This document shows positions 31,450 to 44,278 of a stretch of 64,000 nucleotides of DNA, one piece after another. Both the position numbers and the translations under genes were made by a program. Source of the DNA: Taenia hydatigena. Taxonomy: Eukaryota > Platyhelminthes > Cestoda > Cyclophyllidea > Taeniidae. The stretch is from contig JADWOT020000008.1 of the NCBI GenBank assembly GCA_036345935.2, forward strand, positions 11,577,672-11,641,671, given 5' to 3'. The stretch's first letter is position 1, and the number at the start of each line of letters is the position of its first letter. Under the pieces are notes generated by a model. The model ran no database searches and had not been told where the DNA came from. It saw only the letters and a program-made list of their open reading frames with translations.

Positions 31450-33223
31450 AGCGCGACACAAAACTGTGTGCTTATGAAGACAAACGTCCAGTTATTTAGG
31501 AACATCCAAATGGAACTAACTACATGCATCACTAAAGATATGGAGGGACGAGAATTCAACCGTATATTATCGCGCAAGTAAACTGGGTTTTTGCAGCATG
31601 AGTCGGTATTTGAAAAGAGTCTATGGGGACAGATTGGTGGCTACAAAGCCTGTATGAAAAGTAAGGAGCGACTTTTTGAAAGAACCCTGTGGAGAAAACT
31701 GGGCAGAAAAACCAACTCTATCACCGTTGGACCTAACGAGCTTCCTCGCAGCACAAGATATTCAAGTATCAAAGCAACCTTATAAAAGTAGAAATTTAAA
31801 CTGATGGTTTAATGCTTTGAAATAAATATGGGGCATCTATTGAACACCTTCTTATAACAGATATCTAGGAGCTACGCGAAGATTCTAATATCACAGACAC
31901 ACAACACCCGACGTCCTCAATTCAGTTCATCAAATATAACGCACATTTACTTACTCGAAGCAAGGTCGAACGGTAATTGGCTTAATCGCCATTCGATTTA
32001 CTCAAATGAATCAAATACGTTAAGCTTAAATTCTAAGATTCGATTGAAATAATGGCTCTTTTATCACCCGCTTTGGAAGAATTTACAATGCGAATACAGA
32101 GGAGTGTCTAGCTAGTTCCTAATTCTTAATCGTGCGTCTATCATATGATTACTACGCAATTATTTAACCTGACTGTCCTTTAACAGCATGGAGCGGCTTT
32201 ATAACAATGTGTGATGCATCATGATTTCTTGTTTTTGTGCTGACGAGTCTCCTAGCATATTTAGAACATCCACCTTTGATTCCTTTGTAAAAATATGGGT
32301 CTGGGAGCTACACGTTGATTGTGGCGTCCCAAAACTTCCTTGAAGGCATAAATAGGGGCAGTGTATTACTTTGTTTATTTGAACTACCGGTTTCGGCTAG
32401 GGTCATAGAGGCGGCCATGTTGCCCTAGCTGCGTAGGCTGGCCTTCGGGCCATGTCAGCAGCTTATTTCCTTCTGTCCGTTGAATTTATATGTTCTACCT
32501 CAGTATTCTGCCCTCTTTTGCCCCCCTATTCTTTCAAGCGTCGTCTCCAACGCGCCCCTTGATACACCTCCCGCGTCAGCCATCACAACGTAGTCAGTGC
32601 TGCAAGAAGCACCCACGAGCTAACCAAGTCGGTCGCCGACATTCGGCGCGATTGAGGCGGTGCTTGATACCAACATCAGTGATCCCTCTTGACAGTGCAT
32701 TGGACTTAAAGTTTCGCTTGGCTTGGGAACAAAGTTCAGAAATAGGTAGTTCTGCCGACCATCGCAAATCGTTGTTACATACCCATGTCTACAAAATGAC
32801 ATAATGTGATCACCTCTTTTGAATATCCCCGTAGGGATACGCCAACAAGAATCTGCCCTGGCATTATGCTATTGAATTGCTCTGCAAGTATGGACCGATA
32901 TCCATGCCACTGAGCAAAAGCACAGTCTCCAGAGACAGGAAAGCCCAAACGATATTTAAACGCGCAACCTGTATACTTATGGAATTAGGTCTAGAAGCTC
33001 CCATGAGTTTCCACATTCACTTGATTTTACCGTCAACTCTATGGTTCAACTTAAGAATATATTTATCAAGTTTTCCTGTTACTTAGCGGTGCTTGCGAAA
33101 CACGACTGCACTCAAAAGAGGGAACTGATTAAAGTAATGCAAGGGAAACTGTAAATTTAGTGAAACAGTTAGGTTAGGTTTGTCGCATAAACTTTCTCTA
33201 GTGCTGGGCTGCATTTATTTCAG
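31450..33223. other. Intergenic region containing repeat copy A
   Basis: Presumed 5' flank of both the minus-strand YDJC-like gene and the plus-strand gene starting near 33.2 kb. Apart from the repeat at 32400-32715, a stretch at 32835-32895 between a GTAG acceptor and a GTATGG donor could be an exon (GYANKNLPWHYAIELLC). Its phase does not fit the next exon in that frame. Confidence 0.35.
32400..32715 (+). repeat. Dispersed repeat, copy A
   Basis: GC-richer segment beginning near gaggcggccatgttgcccta and ending near the word cccctcttgacagt... in the form atccctcttgacag. Its right half (about 32531-32715) is found inverted at 38185-38372. Its left half (about 32405-32530) is found in direct orientation at 38395-38530. 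Similarity is high, roughly 80% by eye. No protein motif is recognised. The size and non-coding nature suit a short non-autonomous element; the class is unknown. Confidence 0.6.
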
Positions 33224-35713
33224 ACATTTTGCAAGTACTTCGCAAACGTCTCCAATGGGAAGACAAGTTTCAGTTTTCAAACAATATAAATTTTAAATTT
33301 ATGTGATTATTGATTTTTGACAATTGTTGACACTGAGCTGCTGAGCATACTGGTGTGGCGTTTTGAAATATTTTTTAGCATTTACGAGTGTCTCTCGCAA
33401 GTAGATTATATCGCGCCAAATCTTATTGTGAACGAATATTGCGTCAACTCTTTGTGGTCTATATTTCAATATGAGTGTAAAGAACGGCAGTCTGAGTGGA
33501 CTGTTTTCGCAGCTCATCGGAGCCTCGGAGAGTTTCATGAAAAAATTGCCAAAGCTTTGTGTGACGATGCAATTAACGTGTAAAAAGCGACGAAAAGAGG
33601 TGGGATGATGTGCTGCTTTTAAGAGAGAATTCAAGCTTTCCGTCAGACCATTTAAAATACGCACACTTCAATGAGGATGTGTTTAGAAGATTTTTCACTA
33701 ACAACCTTATTATTTGAAATTCACTGGTTATAAGTTTGTTTTTTCTGAAACTGATTAACATACTAACCACTTTAGAAACTCCATTAATTGTGGTAGTTTT
33801 ATTTTAAAAGATAATACAAGATGACAGCTATGACGCCAATAATCACCTGCTCAAATTGGAGAAATTTGACTTGAAAGATGTAACGTCTCCACTCGAAGCC
33901 GCTGTTGTTGCCAAAGTTAAGGATTCGCTTTCCGATGCTGATCCTGTTGAAATCGTCAACATTGAGATGGATTTGGGGCTGCTCCTTAAGCAATGTTTCA
34001 AATTAGCAGGTAATAACAAGCAAAATTGCATTAACATAATAGAACCTGAGGTATTCCCAACTGGGGATCTAGGGTCGTCTGAGGATTTACTTAAAGTTGA
34101 CGGTAAGTTTAATTGGCCCGGTTGGATAAGTGGAGATTTGGTTATTATGCTCTGTAGCCTCTCAAATAATCCCACAGGAAAGACCATACATTTCATGTGG
34201 CAGCTTTTTCAGGCTTGCAAGCATAACTTTAAACCAATGAACCGGCCATAATAGTCATTGATTAAAAAAGGGAAACTTAATTTTAGAGAGCTTCGTTGAA
34301 TTGATGTTACGCTTGGAGAATTTGTTTGAAGTTTGTACGAGCATCGTCAACTCTATTCAGACGTTAAAATCCAGCGGAACTGTGATTGATAGTGTCTCTC
34401 GAGCAGATGTACCAGAAGCTACTTCTACGGACGAACAATGTTTAATCTCACCAATATGCAATGATCATTGCCTACTATTTACACCGATTATAACTGAAAT
34501 CTGTGAGGAGGGATTTCTCCAGTACTATTGTGGGTTCGCGGAACGATCAAGCATCTTTTACGCCACTAACGTGTTCCGATCACAAGGTCTAGCAAGTGTG
34601 CGCACCATTTACATCACCTTTCCCCGTTCTCCACAGATCGCATTTCCAACAAAGCTGAAATCGACGGCAGAATTCAATCGTCTGTCAGTGACAGCGCCTT
34701 CTGAAACAGAGCAGTTCCACAGATGGAAGGAAGGCGCAAAGAAACCCTGGATTCTACCCAATAAGGTGTCAAAACTTTTGCAGTCAAATCGCTCTATAGG
34801 GAATTTCGGATTAAGGAACAGATTAACGAACGTATTGAGTAAATTAGTAACTCCTCGGCGTCGTGCAAATAGTGAATTGACAGAAGACTGTGAGAAAGTG
34901 AACTTTGACATCAACTTCCCGCTGGACGCACTTGCTGAAAGCGAGTATATTCAATTCGTGGAGGCCGACCTTGATAGTTCCATATATTGGTATGCAAATG
35001 CTGGAACTTCTATGGGATGCTTGGAACAGAAATCCAAAACATCTGGTTCAAGCAGCAGGGGAGGCAAAATGAAGCTATCTTTAAAGCGCCATAAGGTGAA
35101 AAAGTTTAACAGACGCTGGAAAAATGGCGCTCCCTTTAGTGTCACTGATACCGACTCACTTTTACTCAATAACAAAGAAACCGGCTGCAAAGTAGACGCA
35201 AGCTCTTCGATACCAAAGATAAACACTGGTATTAGGAGGGGGAAATCACTGTTAACGTTATTCAAAGTAAAACAAGGTAGCGATTCACGGGTCCATGAAA
35301 AAACCTTAAAATTACCCTCCCCATTGGTGAAATTGAGTGACGTTTCCAGTTTTAATCAGGACATAAATGAAGAGAATGGATGTGCACAAGTGATAAAAGT
35401 GGACGCGCAAGCACAGAGTGGTTCCCACACCAAGTTTGATCAGAAGATGGTTACATCAACAAATCCTACGCCAGGGGCTAGGTATTCGTTCAGTCGAGGG
35501 GATGTAAAAAGAGTTTGCAAAAGCTGCTCCACTTCGGGCTACCGGGGGCGATTGGAAACTTCCAACAACTTTCATCTCTTGAAAGCCGATGTGAGAATGC
35601 CCAGTCTTCTGCAAAATACTGCCAACAAGGCAAAGCGCCAAATTCGAATGCCTGAGAAAATGAAGCATGGGAGGTGCATGTATGGTACACCGGATGAGAC
35701 CAGCGTGGAATAA
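33224..35713 (+). CDS. Unrecognised protein, possible F-BAR-like N-terminal region
   Basis: Proposed exons are 33224-33266, 33379-33570, 33803-34101 and 34287-35713, all phase-compatible; the stop is TAA at 35711-35713. Upstream exons and the start codon are not established. Helical text in exons 1-2 (ILQVLRKRLQWED, VNSLWSIFQYECKERQSEW, LGEFHEKIAKALCDDAIN) resembles the pattern of F-BAR domains (short loop, then hxxLAxxLxxxI), but this is pattern similarity, not a match I can name. Exon 3 continues with DDSYDANNHLLKLEKFDL. The 475-codon last exon contains ESFVELMLRLENLFEVCTSI, then a basic Ser-rich segment (KMKLSLKRHKVKKFNRRWK) and a Lys/Arg-rich end. It looks largely disordered after about 150 residues. 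Exon 4's ORF and splice sites are solid; the 5' part is tentative. An alternative is intron 34102-34286 retained, with an in-frame stop at 34251. Confidence 0.55.
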
Positions 35714-36164
35714 TAGCCAAGGACTCAAAGGCATGCTATGATTCAAATGCGCCCAATATCAATGAAGACAGACCGAAATCCAATCGCCATTGTGGAAATT
35801 TGGGTTTTATTTGCTTTGCAAGATAACTTCTCCGCATGAACGACCATAAACTCAATTTGTGTATCTAAACCGTTAAGGCCCACTTATACCATTATGCCTG
35901 TTTCGCATAGTTGATGTTATCTAACCAATCCAGAGGTAATAGAAGCCTGATTTCAAATCTTGTATCCCATTCACTTGATTCAAAGACCTAATGCATCAGC
36001 CGGTCAAAAAATTTACAGCCATGCTGCAACCTCGATTTACAGTGATAGTAATACCGCTATGTAAAATGCCCCGCTCCAGCAGTAGTAATTTCGACACTAA
36101 ACAACATGCGATAGAGTTGTAATGGTTTTGACATTTCACTCTCCTGCCTTTGGTTTGATACACC

Positions 36165-36210
36165 TGGATCAAGAAGAATAGTTTTTAGAAGACGTTATGT
36201 ATTGATAGGG
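36165..36210 (+). repeat. Short coding-like remnant, copy 1
   Basis: cctggatcaagaagaatag followed by tttttagaagacgttatgta reads LDQEE-stop-FLEDVMY. A relative at 37885-37930 reads LDQEE-stop-FVEDIMH. The differences are mostly at third codon positions or conservative, suggesting common descent from a coding sequence. Confidence 0.4.
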
Positions 36211-37884
36211 CGTGTCAATTTACAAAAGATTTAAGTTTATGAGGAGAATTGGGCTTCTCCTTCGTGGAAACCCATGAGATTATCTCGGTTACAGAGTCGG
36301 TCGAATCTGCCCGTTTACTGCCTTAAAGACCTCTTCAAAAAACTATGTGTTGCATAGTCCAATCGCCGGTCTGCTTTCTTCGTCTTCACACGTCACTTTT
36401 GACAAAGCTCTTTCTTCTGTTAACATTTTGATCCCATCTTCGTATTCAGCCGATGATGCGCTTTTATAAAAAGGCAGTTTATATTGGCGAACCATGAGTA
36501 ATTGTACGCTATCCATGCATTGCAGATCAAGCAATTTGTTGGTTGAGTTATTTTTATCACTCGAAATGCATCCTCATTCCGCGGCTGATTGGATTTGCAA
36601 TGTACTTCAGGCAGTAGGAGAAAGTCTATAGAGCTTTAGTAGATCGCCTTCTTGATAGGCGTCATAATGGCTGCACTTGTCTTTTGTCCAAGATGCGAGA
36701 AGCCTGAACGTTTGCGTGAAAAGTTGCGAATCGGCTCTATCCATTCAGTTGCAGCTGTGATTTGATGTTTTAATGATGATAAGATAATGTCAACCAATAC
36801 TGCCATTGCAATCGGTGGAATGACTTCGGGGCTTCCGAATGGATGCTTTTGTAAAGTAATCAAACGCTACAGGCGTACAACAGCTTCTTCTCCCTGCACC
36901 TGGTAAAGAACCCGACATATCAATGCCTACTTTCCTGAGAGCCCTTTGGCCATAGAATGCAGTGGTGGTTAGCTTCCTACAGTCGATCTACGGCCGAAAA
37001 CTTCCGTCTTTTAGAAACAGGAACATTCGCCGAAATCCATTGTGACTTTGGAGACATTGTCACTTCTTTGAACATCTAGTAGACTAGACCACCTGTTCTG
37101 AAAGAGTTGGGTTCGGGCGGCTGCCAGATCAGTACGCGTCGTACTTGTTTGTCCCAGTTTAAAATCTTGTCATGCGAATACAGTAGTGTACTCAATCACC
37201 TACAACGAAGTTCCATTCATTTGTTGTTGGTAACGTGGTAAGGTAGCGCAAAAGTTGTCAATGATGTCGACATTTGTAGCCATGATTTCGAATGCAACGT
37301 TACAGATGTCTTTGGCACTTGTCATCGATACCGGAACTACCACAATGGATTGGATGTTTTGATGAGCAAAGGAAGTATCTTCCACAACAATCAGTGTAAC
37401 TTGGGGGCTACACAAAATACAGCCTCCAAATGTTAATTCCCAATTCACCTTTGGACATGCGAGGAATTCCGCTACTTAAGTGGTATTTTCTCTGGCAATT
37501 TGTAGCAATGTCTCATTGTTCCTTAGCCAAGACACATAAAAGCTCTGAAATTTATTACTGAATTAACTGCATCAGTAGCAGTAGTAGTGGAGGAAACGAT
37601 TGTCATTTCCACCAGCTGACCTCAGTGTTTGAGAGAATCCTTCGTCTAATCTGGAATACTGTTCGGTCCTCGACTCTTATTGATGCTGGTTCGCGGAAGA
37701 CGCCATGTTTGTGATCTTGTCGACCCTTCCACGGTCCTTGTCTACTCGAGGGTCGGTTCAGCTTTCACTGGAACCAGCATCTTGTAATCTTGAACATGAC
37801 GTATGTAAGCCATGTGCTAATTCCGAATCCATCGCAAAAGAAGCATTATTGTTCTTTCTCCTACCCTCGACTTCCAACTTAGGA

Positions 37885-37930
37885 ACCCTAGATCAAGAAG
37901 AATGATTCGTAGAGGACATTATGCATTGCT
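37885..37930 (+). repeat. Short coding-like remnant, copy 2
   Basis: ccctagatcaagaagaatg followed by attcgtagaggacattatgc is a direct relative of 36165-36210 about 1.7 kb away. No longer homology was seen around it. Confidence 0.4.
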
Positions 37931-38184
37931 GTATAGTAAATCATCAGTCTCTTTAATAATTGATTTTATTATCAATACTAGACGGCCTGAACTTTAGTCC
38001 GAGCGAGTGCCCCTCAAGCCCTTTCAAAGATCGGAAGTACATATTCTGCTCAGGTGTCATGCCTTCTTACATTTTAAAAGTTTTGGGATGCTATAAGAAT
38101 GGCATTTGCTGCAGCGTCTCGAGATTTCCTTGAAAGTAAAAGAAGGCAAAATACCAGACAGAAAATACATATATTCCAAGTCCA

Positions 38185-38530
38185 GTCGAACTGTTAAGAG
38201 GGATCAGTGACGTTGGTATCAAGCATCACCTCAGTTGCGCTGATTGTCAACGACCGACATGGTTAGCTTGTGGGTGCTTCTTGCAGCACTGATTAAGTTG
38301 TGATGGCTGACGCGGGAGGTCTACCGAGGAGAGCGTTGGGGACAACGCCCGGAAAGAGAGAGGAACAATGTAAGGCTTTGCTTGGACTGCCAGTTTTGGG
38401 CGGCCATATTGCCCTAGCCGCGTGGGCTGGCCTCCGGACCATGCCGGCAGACCTATCCTCCCTTTCCGTTAAATACATATATTCTGTCAATGTATTTTGC
38501 CTTCTTTTGCCTTCAAGGTAGGCTCGAGAC
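38185..38530. repeat. Dispersed repeat, copy B, internally rearranged
   Basis: The left half (38185-38372) matches copy A (32531-32715) in reverse complement, for example cgtgggtgcttcttgcagcac against the reversed text in A. The right half (38395-38530) matches copy A (32405-32530) in the same orientation, for example ggccatattgccctagc. The two halves are therefore inverted relative to each other compared with copy A. Confidence 0.6.
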
Positions 38531-39043
38531 GCTACAATTGCCATCTTTCCAAAGTGAAAGAACTCCACCGACCATGTAAGCGAACATGCCCCAAAGCAGA
38601 GTTAATGCCAATAGCACATTATAGGTGCGCGAACTAAAGGAAAGAACATGACACCTAACCATCAAAGTTGGTCACATTTATTTGACGAATCTACCCAGTT
38701 CAGATAGGTGGTTAACGAATGACGGTAGCAAATTAGACCCGAATATTAGAGGGATAAAAGCTTTTGTAAGCATGGATTTATAAAGCAATTATAATTGAGA
38801 GATTGAAGATCTAAATGGATGCTACTTTTCGGATGAAAAATTTTTTTCGTCAAAAAATTCCATGGATTTGAAAAATATAGGAGACAGTAAATGTGCGTGA
38901 ATTGCGTAGTTTACAACTTGCAGCTAAAAATATACAGCTTTGATATAAATTACGAATTCTAATACGTTTAAGTCAACTCTGATAATGTGCAACTTCTCGT
39001 AAACCATTGGTTTGCCAATCAGCGTGCAAGGCTTGAGTCAGTC

Positions 39044-42000
39044 ATGCCAAAAAGGAAGGATCTCGGCAGAGCTCTTGTTCGTCAAAATAAACGCAGGGAT
39101 AGGCACTCTCTCGTAGGTACCAAACAGTATTCTCATTGATTTTTGTCTAGAACCATGCTAACTTTGAAGACTCCCCTGACTGGTGCCGTCTTCCCGTAAA
39201 ATCCATTACCCAGGAGACGACTTTGGATGATTTCTTGCATACTGCAAACCTGTCCAATAAGGACTTTGCGGCTCGTAATACACATGTGTTTACTCTACTT
39301 GAATAGAGAAAGTGAACGTCAGAGTTTTGTCAAAGGCTGAAATTGTTGGTATAATAACTCCGGAGGAGAGAGCAAGGCGCCAAGTTTTAATGGAGCAAAA
39401 TAAAAGCGCTCTAATTGTCCTGAAAAGGTTTGAACACTTGGTCCATCGATGAGTTATGTGCCTGAATATAGACCAAAGGTAAATCGAAAAATGACAAAAG
39501 AAGAAATAGCTAATGCCGAACAGGAAGCCTACTTGTCTTGGCGTCGGGATCTCGCAAAGTAGTTCTTGTCTAATTTTAATCAATCGGTGGGTGGTAGAGT
39601 AAAGGGAGTTTCTTTTGCTTTTAGATTGGAACAGCTTGATGGGATTGTAATAACTCCTTACGAGCGCAATTTGGAGTTTTGGCGTCAGTTATGGCAAGTC
39701 GTGGAGCGGAGTGACGTCCTAGTTCAAGTTGTTGACGCTCGGCAGCCTCTTCTTTTCTTCTCTACCAAGCTTGATGATTATATCAGGGAGGTGGACTCCC
39801 ACAAAGAAACCGTAGTTCTCATAAATAAGTCCGACTTTTTAACACGTGATCAAAGGTGTTTCACTTCTGCTTGTTGTGTGCTGGCATGTTTTTATGAAGT
39901 ACAGGTATATTTACATTTCTTTTCTGAATAGGGATGCATGGGCAAAATACTTTGGTTCTGTTGGCGTTCGTGTCCTATTTTTCTCCGCACTCAAGAGCAA
40001 AAGTCAACTTCCCATCCAAAGTACCAAGGAAGAATACGGCCATCCCAGCATTCCGGAAGAAACTCAGGAAGAACTGGAGGGCGGGAAACCACAAGGTTCT
40101 CTTAGTTTAGACGAAATGTGCAGAGATTTTGATGAATTGAGTTTCACTTCATCTGAAGCCTCGACATTGCACGGTGAGAGTGAGGAGGAGGGCGAAGCGA
40201 GGACTTCAAGTGAGTCATACAATAGGTGGGTCTTCGTTACACTACTTCTGTGTTCTGTTTAACGGGAAAATTTGATGCTCTTTAAGGATATCTTGGACCT
40301 CTTTAACACCTTAAATCCAATCAATTCATTTGTGACACCATTTTGCTCAACAAACTACCACAAACTGGTGTGCCGCATGGAAGATGCGGCGCTGATTGTA
40401 AATATGCTAGATGAAATCAATCATAGGTTGTATTTGGGGCAACATTTTATCGTTCAGTGCGGCCGATATCTCGAAAGAGGAGAAAACTAAGGTGGTTAAT
40501 GGTTGCGACGTACTGTCAGTGCATGAGCTGATAGCTGAATTGACTCGTATTGGTGCGAAACGTGGGGATTGTCCCTATCTCACGGTTGGATTCCTGGGCT
40601 ATCCAAACGTAGGTAAGTCGAGCACACTCAATGCCCTGTGTGGCGCAAAGAAGACTCCGGTCTCGGCAACTCCTGGCAAAACGAAGCACTTTCAGGTGAG
40701 TTGTCAGGCCTTCTGCGTATCCTTGTATCGTGTTCTAATTTCTCGTCTCAAGTCTTTTTTTGCACTCAGACCATATTCCTTCAACCAGATCTGCAACTCT
40801 GTGACTGCCCAGGTATGGTAATGCCCTCCTTCGTCTACACACAAGAAGATCTAGTTGTTGCTGGTATCCTTCCAATTGACGAAATGCGAGATTGCATTGC
40901 CCCAATTCGCATTGTAAGTTTCGTATCTACCCCGAATTTGTTGCAGTCAGGCACACATTAAAGGCGGAAACCATTAGTCGTGCTTTCAAATGTTTCTTGT
41001 ACTTTTTTTTGCAATAACGTTTTAAAAGACATCAAATGTTTTACATTTACGGCTACTATTTAAAAACAGTATTGCATTTCAAACCAGTGGGTTCCAGTGG
41101 ATTACATTCAGTATACTTAGGCAAACTGATATTTCGGGCTTTATAGCTGTTAGAGTCTGCTTATTTTTTATTTACCATAACGCCATGAGTCGATTTAAAT
41201 CGGTTGATTTTAGTTATCTTGAACAAGTTTGGTCACCACTTAAAAGCTGGATGGGTTTTTTCTCAATTTGGAACTTGAATTCTTTCATAGATTTGCGAAC
41301 AAATTCCACGGGAGGTACTTACCGCCCTCTACGGTATCTCTATTCGTCCGCCGAAGGAGCTCGAGGACCCTGGGCGACCACCAACGCCTCATGAATTGCT
41401 TTCCGCCTATGCCTGTATGATTTGCTCACCTACTTTACAAGCATGTATCCTGTGGTGTTGCAGCGCTTCGTTATCAAAATTCCACTAGTAAAATAGCTTT
41501 TTTGTGGTTCCATTACTAAATTCTTCGGTGACGCCGCAGTATTTTTCCATTTTGATTCACAGTGCAGTGGACTAATGCCAGTTTGTCGGTTAAAATGCCA
41601 TTTTACAGTTCTCTCGAACCCCAATCCAGTCGTTATTTCGTTAATTTAGCTGAAAGTGAGACAGAATTTTCCCGGTTTACCCCATTTTGAGTCACACCTA
41701 ATGGTGATCGGAATACGAAAGTGTAGGAAATGGATCATTTTTTACACAATCAATTACAAATCATACTCAATAGTTTTTACAGGGACCAACTTTCAAACAA
41801 GTGATTTTGGCACGCACTTTTACTTCTAGGTATCCGTGGCTTCATGTCTGCCAAAGGCAATCCGCATTACGACCGTGCGGCTCGTATTATACTCAAGGAC
41901 TATGTAAAGGTGAGTAATTGAGCGATTTTTCCCTTTCATTCTCATCAATAGACAATTGAGCATTATTTCATTGCGGCCATTGTTTAAAAATGCAAAACAA

Positions 42001-44210
42001 TTGTGTCATATCTGTATCATTGAAAAAATTCCAGATGTGCTTGGGGTTTCCAACCTAACGAATATTGCATTTTGATTTTAATGATGGCTGACCAATCGGA
42101 ACGCTTTTATCGAGGTATAGTGCTAACCTCCATTGTTTGTGGCAGCCACAATGCTACTGGAATTTCCAGCTACAAGGAACTCCGAGGATAGTCAGTCGTC
42201 ACAAGCCAGATGCTTCATTGCTCGGAGATGACTTCAGCGTTTGTACCATCAAGTTGACCACCTCAACTGCTGCCCTAAGACCAACAAATCCACCTGATCT
42301 CTAATCACAAATAACCCATTCATTTTTCACCCCCTTCATCCCCATCAAACTGCTCGCTATAGGATTTGGAGCAATCAGCTATCATGAACCGAGTCACAGC
42401 ACCACACGTGTGAAATTGGTCGTTAAGTCCAGCATCTCGAGATGCCCTCAAAGTGCTTTCTTCAAAGATCTCTCATGATCGGACACAGAGGGAGTATTCA
42501 CGATCCTCTTCTCAATGCTGTTGCTATTACTGCTGCCGCTGTTGATGGTGGCGATGGTGGTCACATTTATTGCACTCTGTAGGGTCGTCTGCGGTACTGC
42601 CATCCACCACCCGGTGTCGATGCCACCGACTATCAGGTGATGGGAGCGGCGGAGCGGTTGGAGGAAGGGGAGGCGGAGGAGGAGAAAAGAGGTGAATTGG
42701 TGGGAAGTGGGGAAGCTAAGGTGTTGCTTCGGCTCTCAGCCTACCTTGCGCCCACGGAACTGCACAAACTGCGGTTTAGACTTCATCACCAACGAGATCG
42801 TCGCTCCGGTACGGGGAGAAGAGGAATGACGGCGGTAGGAGAGGAAGGAGAAAATATTCTCACCGAGTTCGATCGAATCGCTCTCACCTCACAGGTCATT
42901 CCTCTTCTACTTGTATGTGCTACTAAGTGCAGTTACTGCGGAAATCTATGGGCGTTTTCTCGTGGAGCGTGCCTTTTATTCGACTGGTTGCTAAGGTGGG
43001 GCAAGAAACGACCTAATTCACCTAGAGTGCGAAGAGATAATATGGTCAATGAGTCACGAAATATACTCCTGTGTTAAAAAGTATCTAATCTAATCAAAAC
43101 CATTTCTTTCACGCAGTTATTCTCTGTGTCAAAATCTTTGCAATCTTTGCGAGTCATAATGACAATCACTTGAAATTTGGACGAGTTATTTTTGTATAAA
43201 TGGGCTCACATTTCTTTTACTCTCGTAGTGTAAAATTTCCCGAGTCAGATTTTGAAGTTTTGGTTTGAGAAAAGTGCTTTTTTACACGAAAAGCGAAATG
43301 TATTTGGAAGTTTAAATGGGGATATCACAGACTGCCATCAAAACTCAGCCAATGCTTCCACAAAAGGTTTGGATGTGCAATTTAGAACAAATTGCAGAAA
43401 AATCTGCCTCCAATAAATACAGAATTGACAGCCATATACTGTCCGATTATTAAACTGGGAATATTTTTTTGTCACCTATCAAACTCAAAATAGCGTTTGT
43501 GATTCTAGGATAGGTCTATTTTTGTGATGAAACATTTACGTTAACTATCCCGGCAAGCGCCAGCATGACTTATTAAATTACTTTCCTATCTTAGGTACTC
43601 ACTGCAATACCTTGAGAAGAATCGGTGGTTTAAATCACACACGACGACCTCAGTGGCACTTGGTTGGATCTGTATGATGCTTAAATTAGTCTGGAAAATA
43701 ATTTCGCATGGAGCAAGGCATTCTCAAACTTTCGATTGAGGAAATTCCATTTCCTCCTTTTATAAAATGGAATCTCTTTTGTTCCGCTGTAATGGTCTAT
43801 AGTTTTCTCTTACTTTTTTGAATGCACTGGCACCACTAACTGGACTTTATCACGCCTCCATTCCTCGCATGCAGCAATCAGTGGTGGGTGCACATCCACT
43901 AATTCGTTCCAAAAAGAAGCTCGCGTCGATGCCGCGAGCCCCCGAGGACGACAGTGATGACGATGCCGTCTCAACAGCTTCCTGGTCAACAGTGGCGTCG
44001 AGCACGACGGTGGGCGGTGCCAGCCTCCTTTCAGGAGCCACCAGCTCTTCTTCCGTAGGCAAGAAGCCCTGGCGACAACTCTCTGAGGTCAAAAAGTCCA
44101 GCGAGGTGAAGATGGGAAAAGTGGGAGCAGTGGGTGTGGGACGCAATCGCAAGAAGAAGGAGAAGTTGCGACGCATCTACGCCGATCTCGATCGACACAA
44201 GGTGGAGTGA
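39044..44210 (+). CDS. LSG1: Large subunit GTPase 1 homolog, 60S ribosome biogenesis (complete, 12 exons)
   Basis: Circularly permuted GTPase that in yeast and human releases the export adaptor NMD3 from cytoplasmic pre-60S subunits. Exons are 39044-39112, 39151-39287, 39323-39427, 39472-39558, 39625-39855, 39932-40209, 40427-40695, 40770-40913, 41291-41414, 41830-41909, 42583-42894 and 43875-44210. All phases agree; the protein is 723 residues. The start MPKRKDLGRALVRQNKRRDR matches the basic LSG1 N-terminus. GTPase motifs come in permuted order: G4 NKSD (exon 5), G5 SALK (exon 6), G1 GYPNVGKSS (exon 7), then G3 DCPG (exon 8). Also conserved are YERNLEFWRQLW, VSATPGKTKHFQ, GILPIDEMRD, RGFMSAKG, ILKDYVK and YCHPPPG. 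The basic C-terminus (NRKKKEKLRRIYADLD) is typical. The first three introns are only 38, 35 and 44 bp and intron 4 is 66 bp. Exon 11 partly lies in an inverted duplication. Confidence 0.95.
42199..42804 (+). repeat. Inverted duplication, arm 1 (LSG1 intron 10 / exon 11)
   Basis: About 606 bp covering the 3' end of LSG1 intron 10 and the first 220 bases of exon 11. The reverse complement recurs at 46192-46798. I saw no internal mismatch when reading the two arms; similarity decays within about 10-15 bases beyond each end. Because this arm keeps intron and exon in register with the LSG1 frame, it is the parental copy. Confidence 0.9.
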
Positions 44211-44278
44211 AGGCGTTGAACTTCTCCTCTTTCCTCCTTGATCCGACTGTCCGCGTTTCCGTGAGATCAGGACGTGTA

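Larger units (their letters stand above)
35714..39043. other. Intergenic region with repeat remnants
   Basis: No intact gene. It contains two short related remnants near 36165-36210 and 37885-37930, and repeat copy B at 38185-38530. Minus-strand ORFs at 36636-36863 and 37200-37448 read smoothly (for example VVVPVSMTSAKDICNVAFEI) but match nothing I know. They may be decayed mobile-element coding sequence. Confidence 0.4.

Noticed and set aside
40210..40426. Alternative LSG1 exon 6 end at 40225 (GTGGGT donor)
   Set aside because: It gives a phase that does not fit exon 7; the GTGAGT donor at 40210 does.
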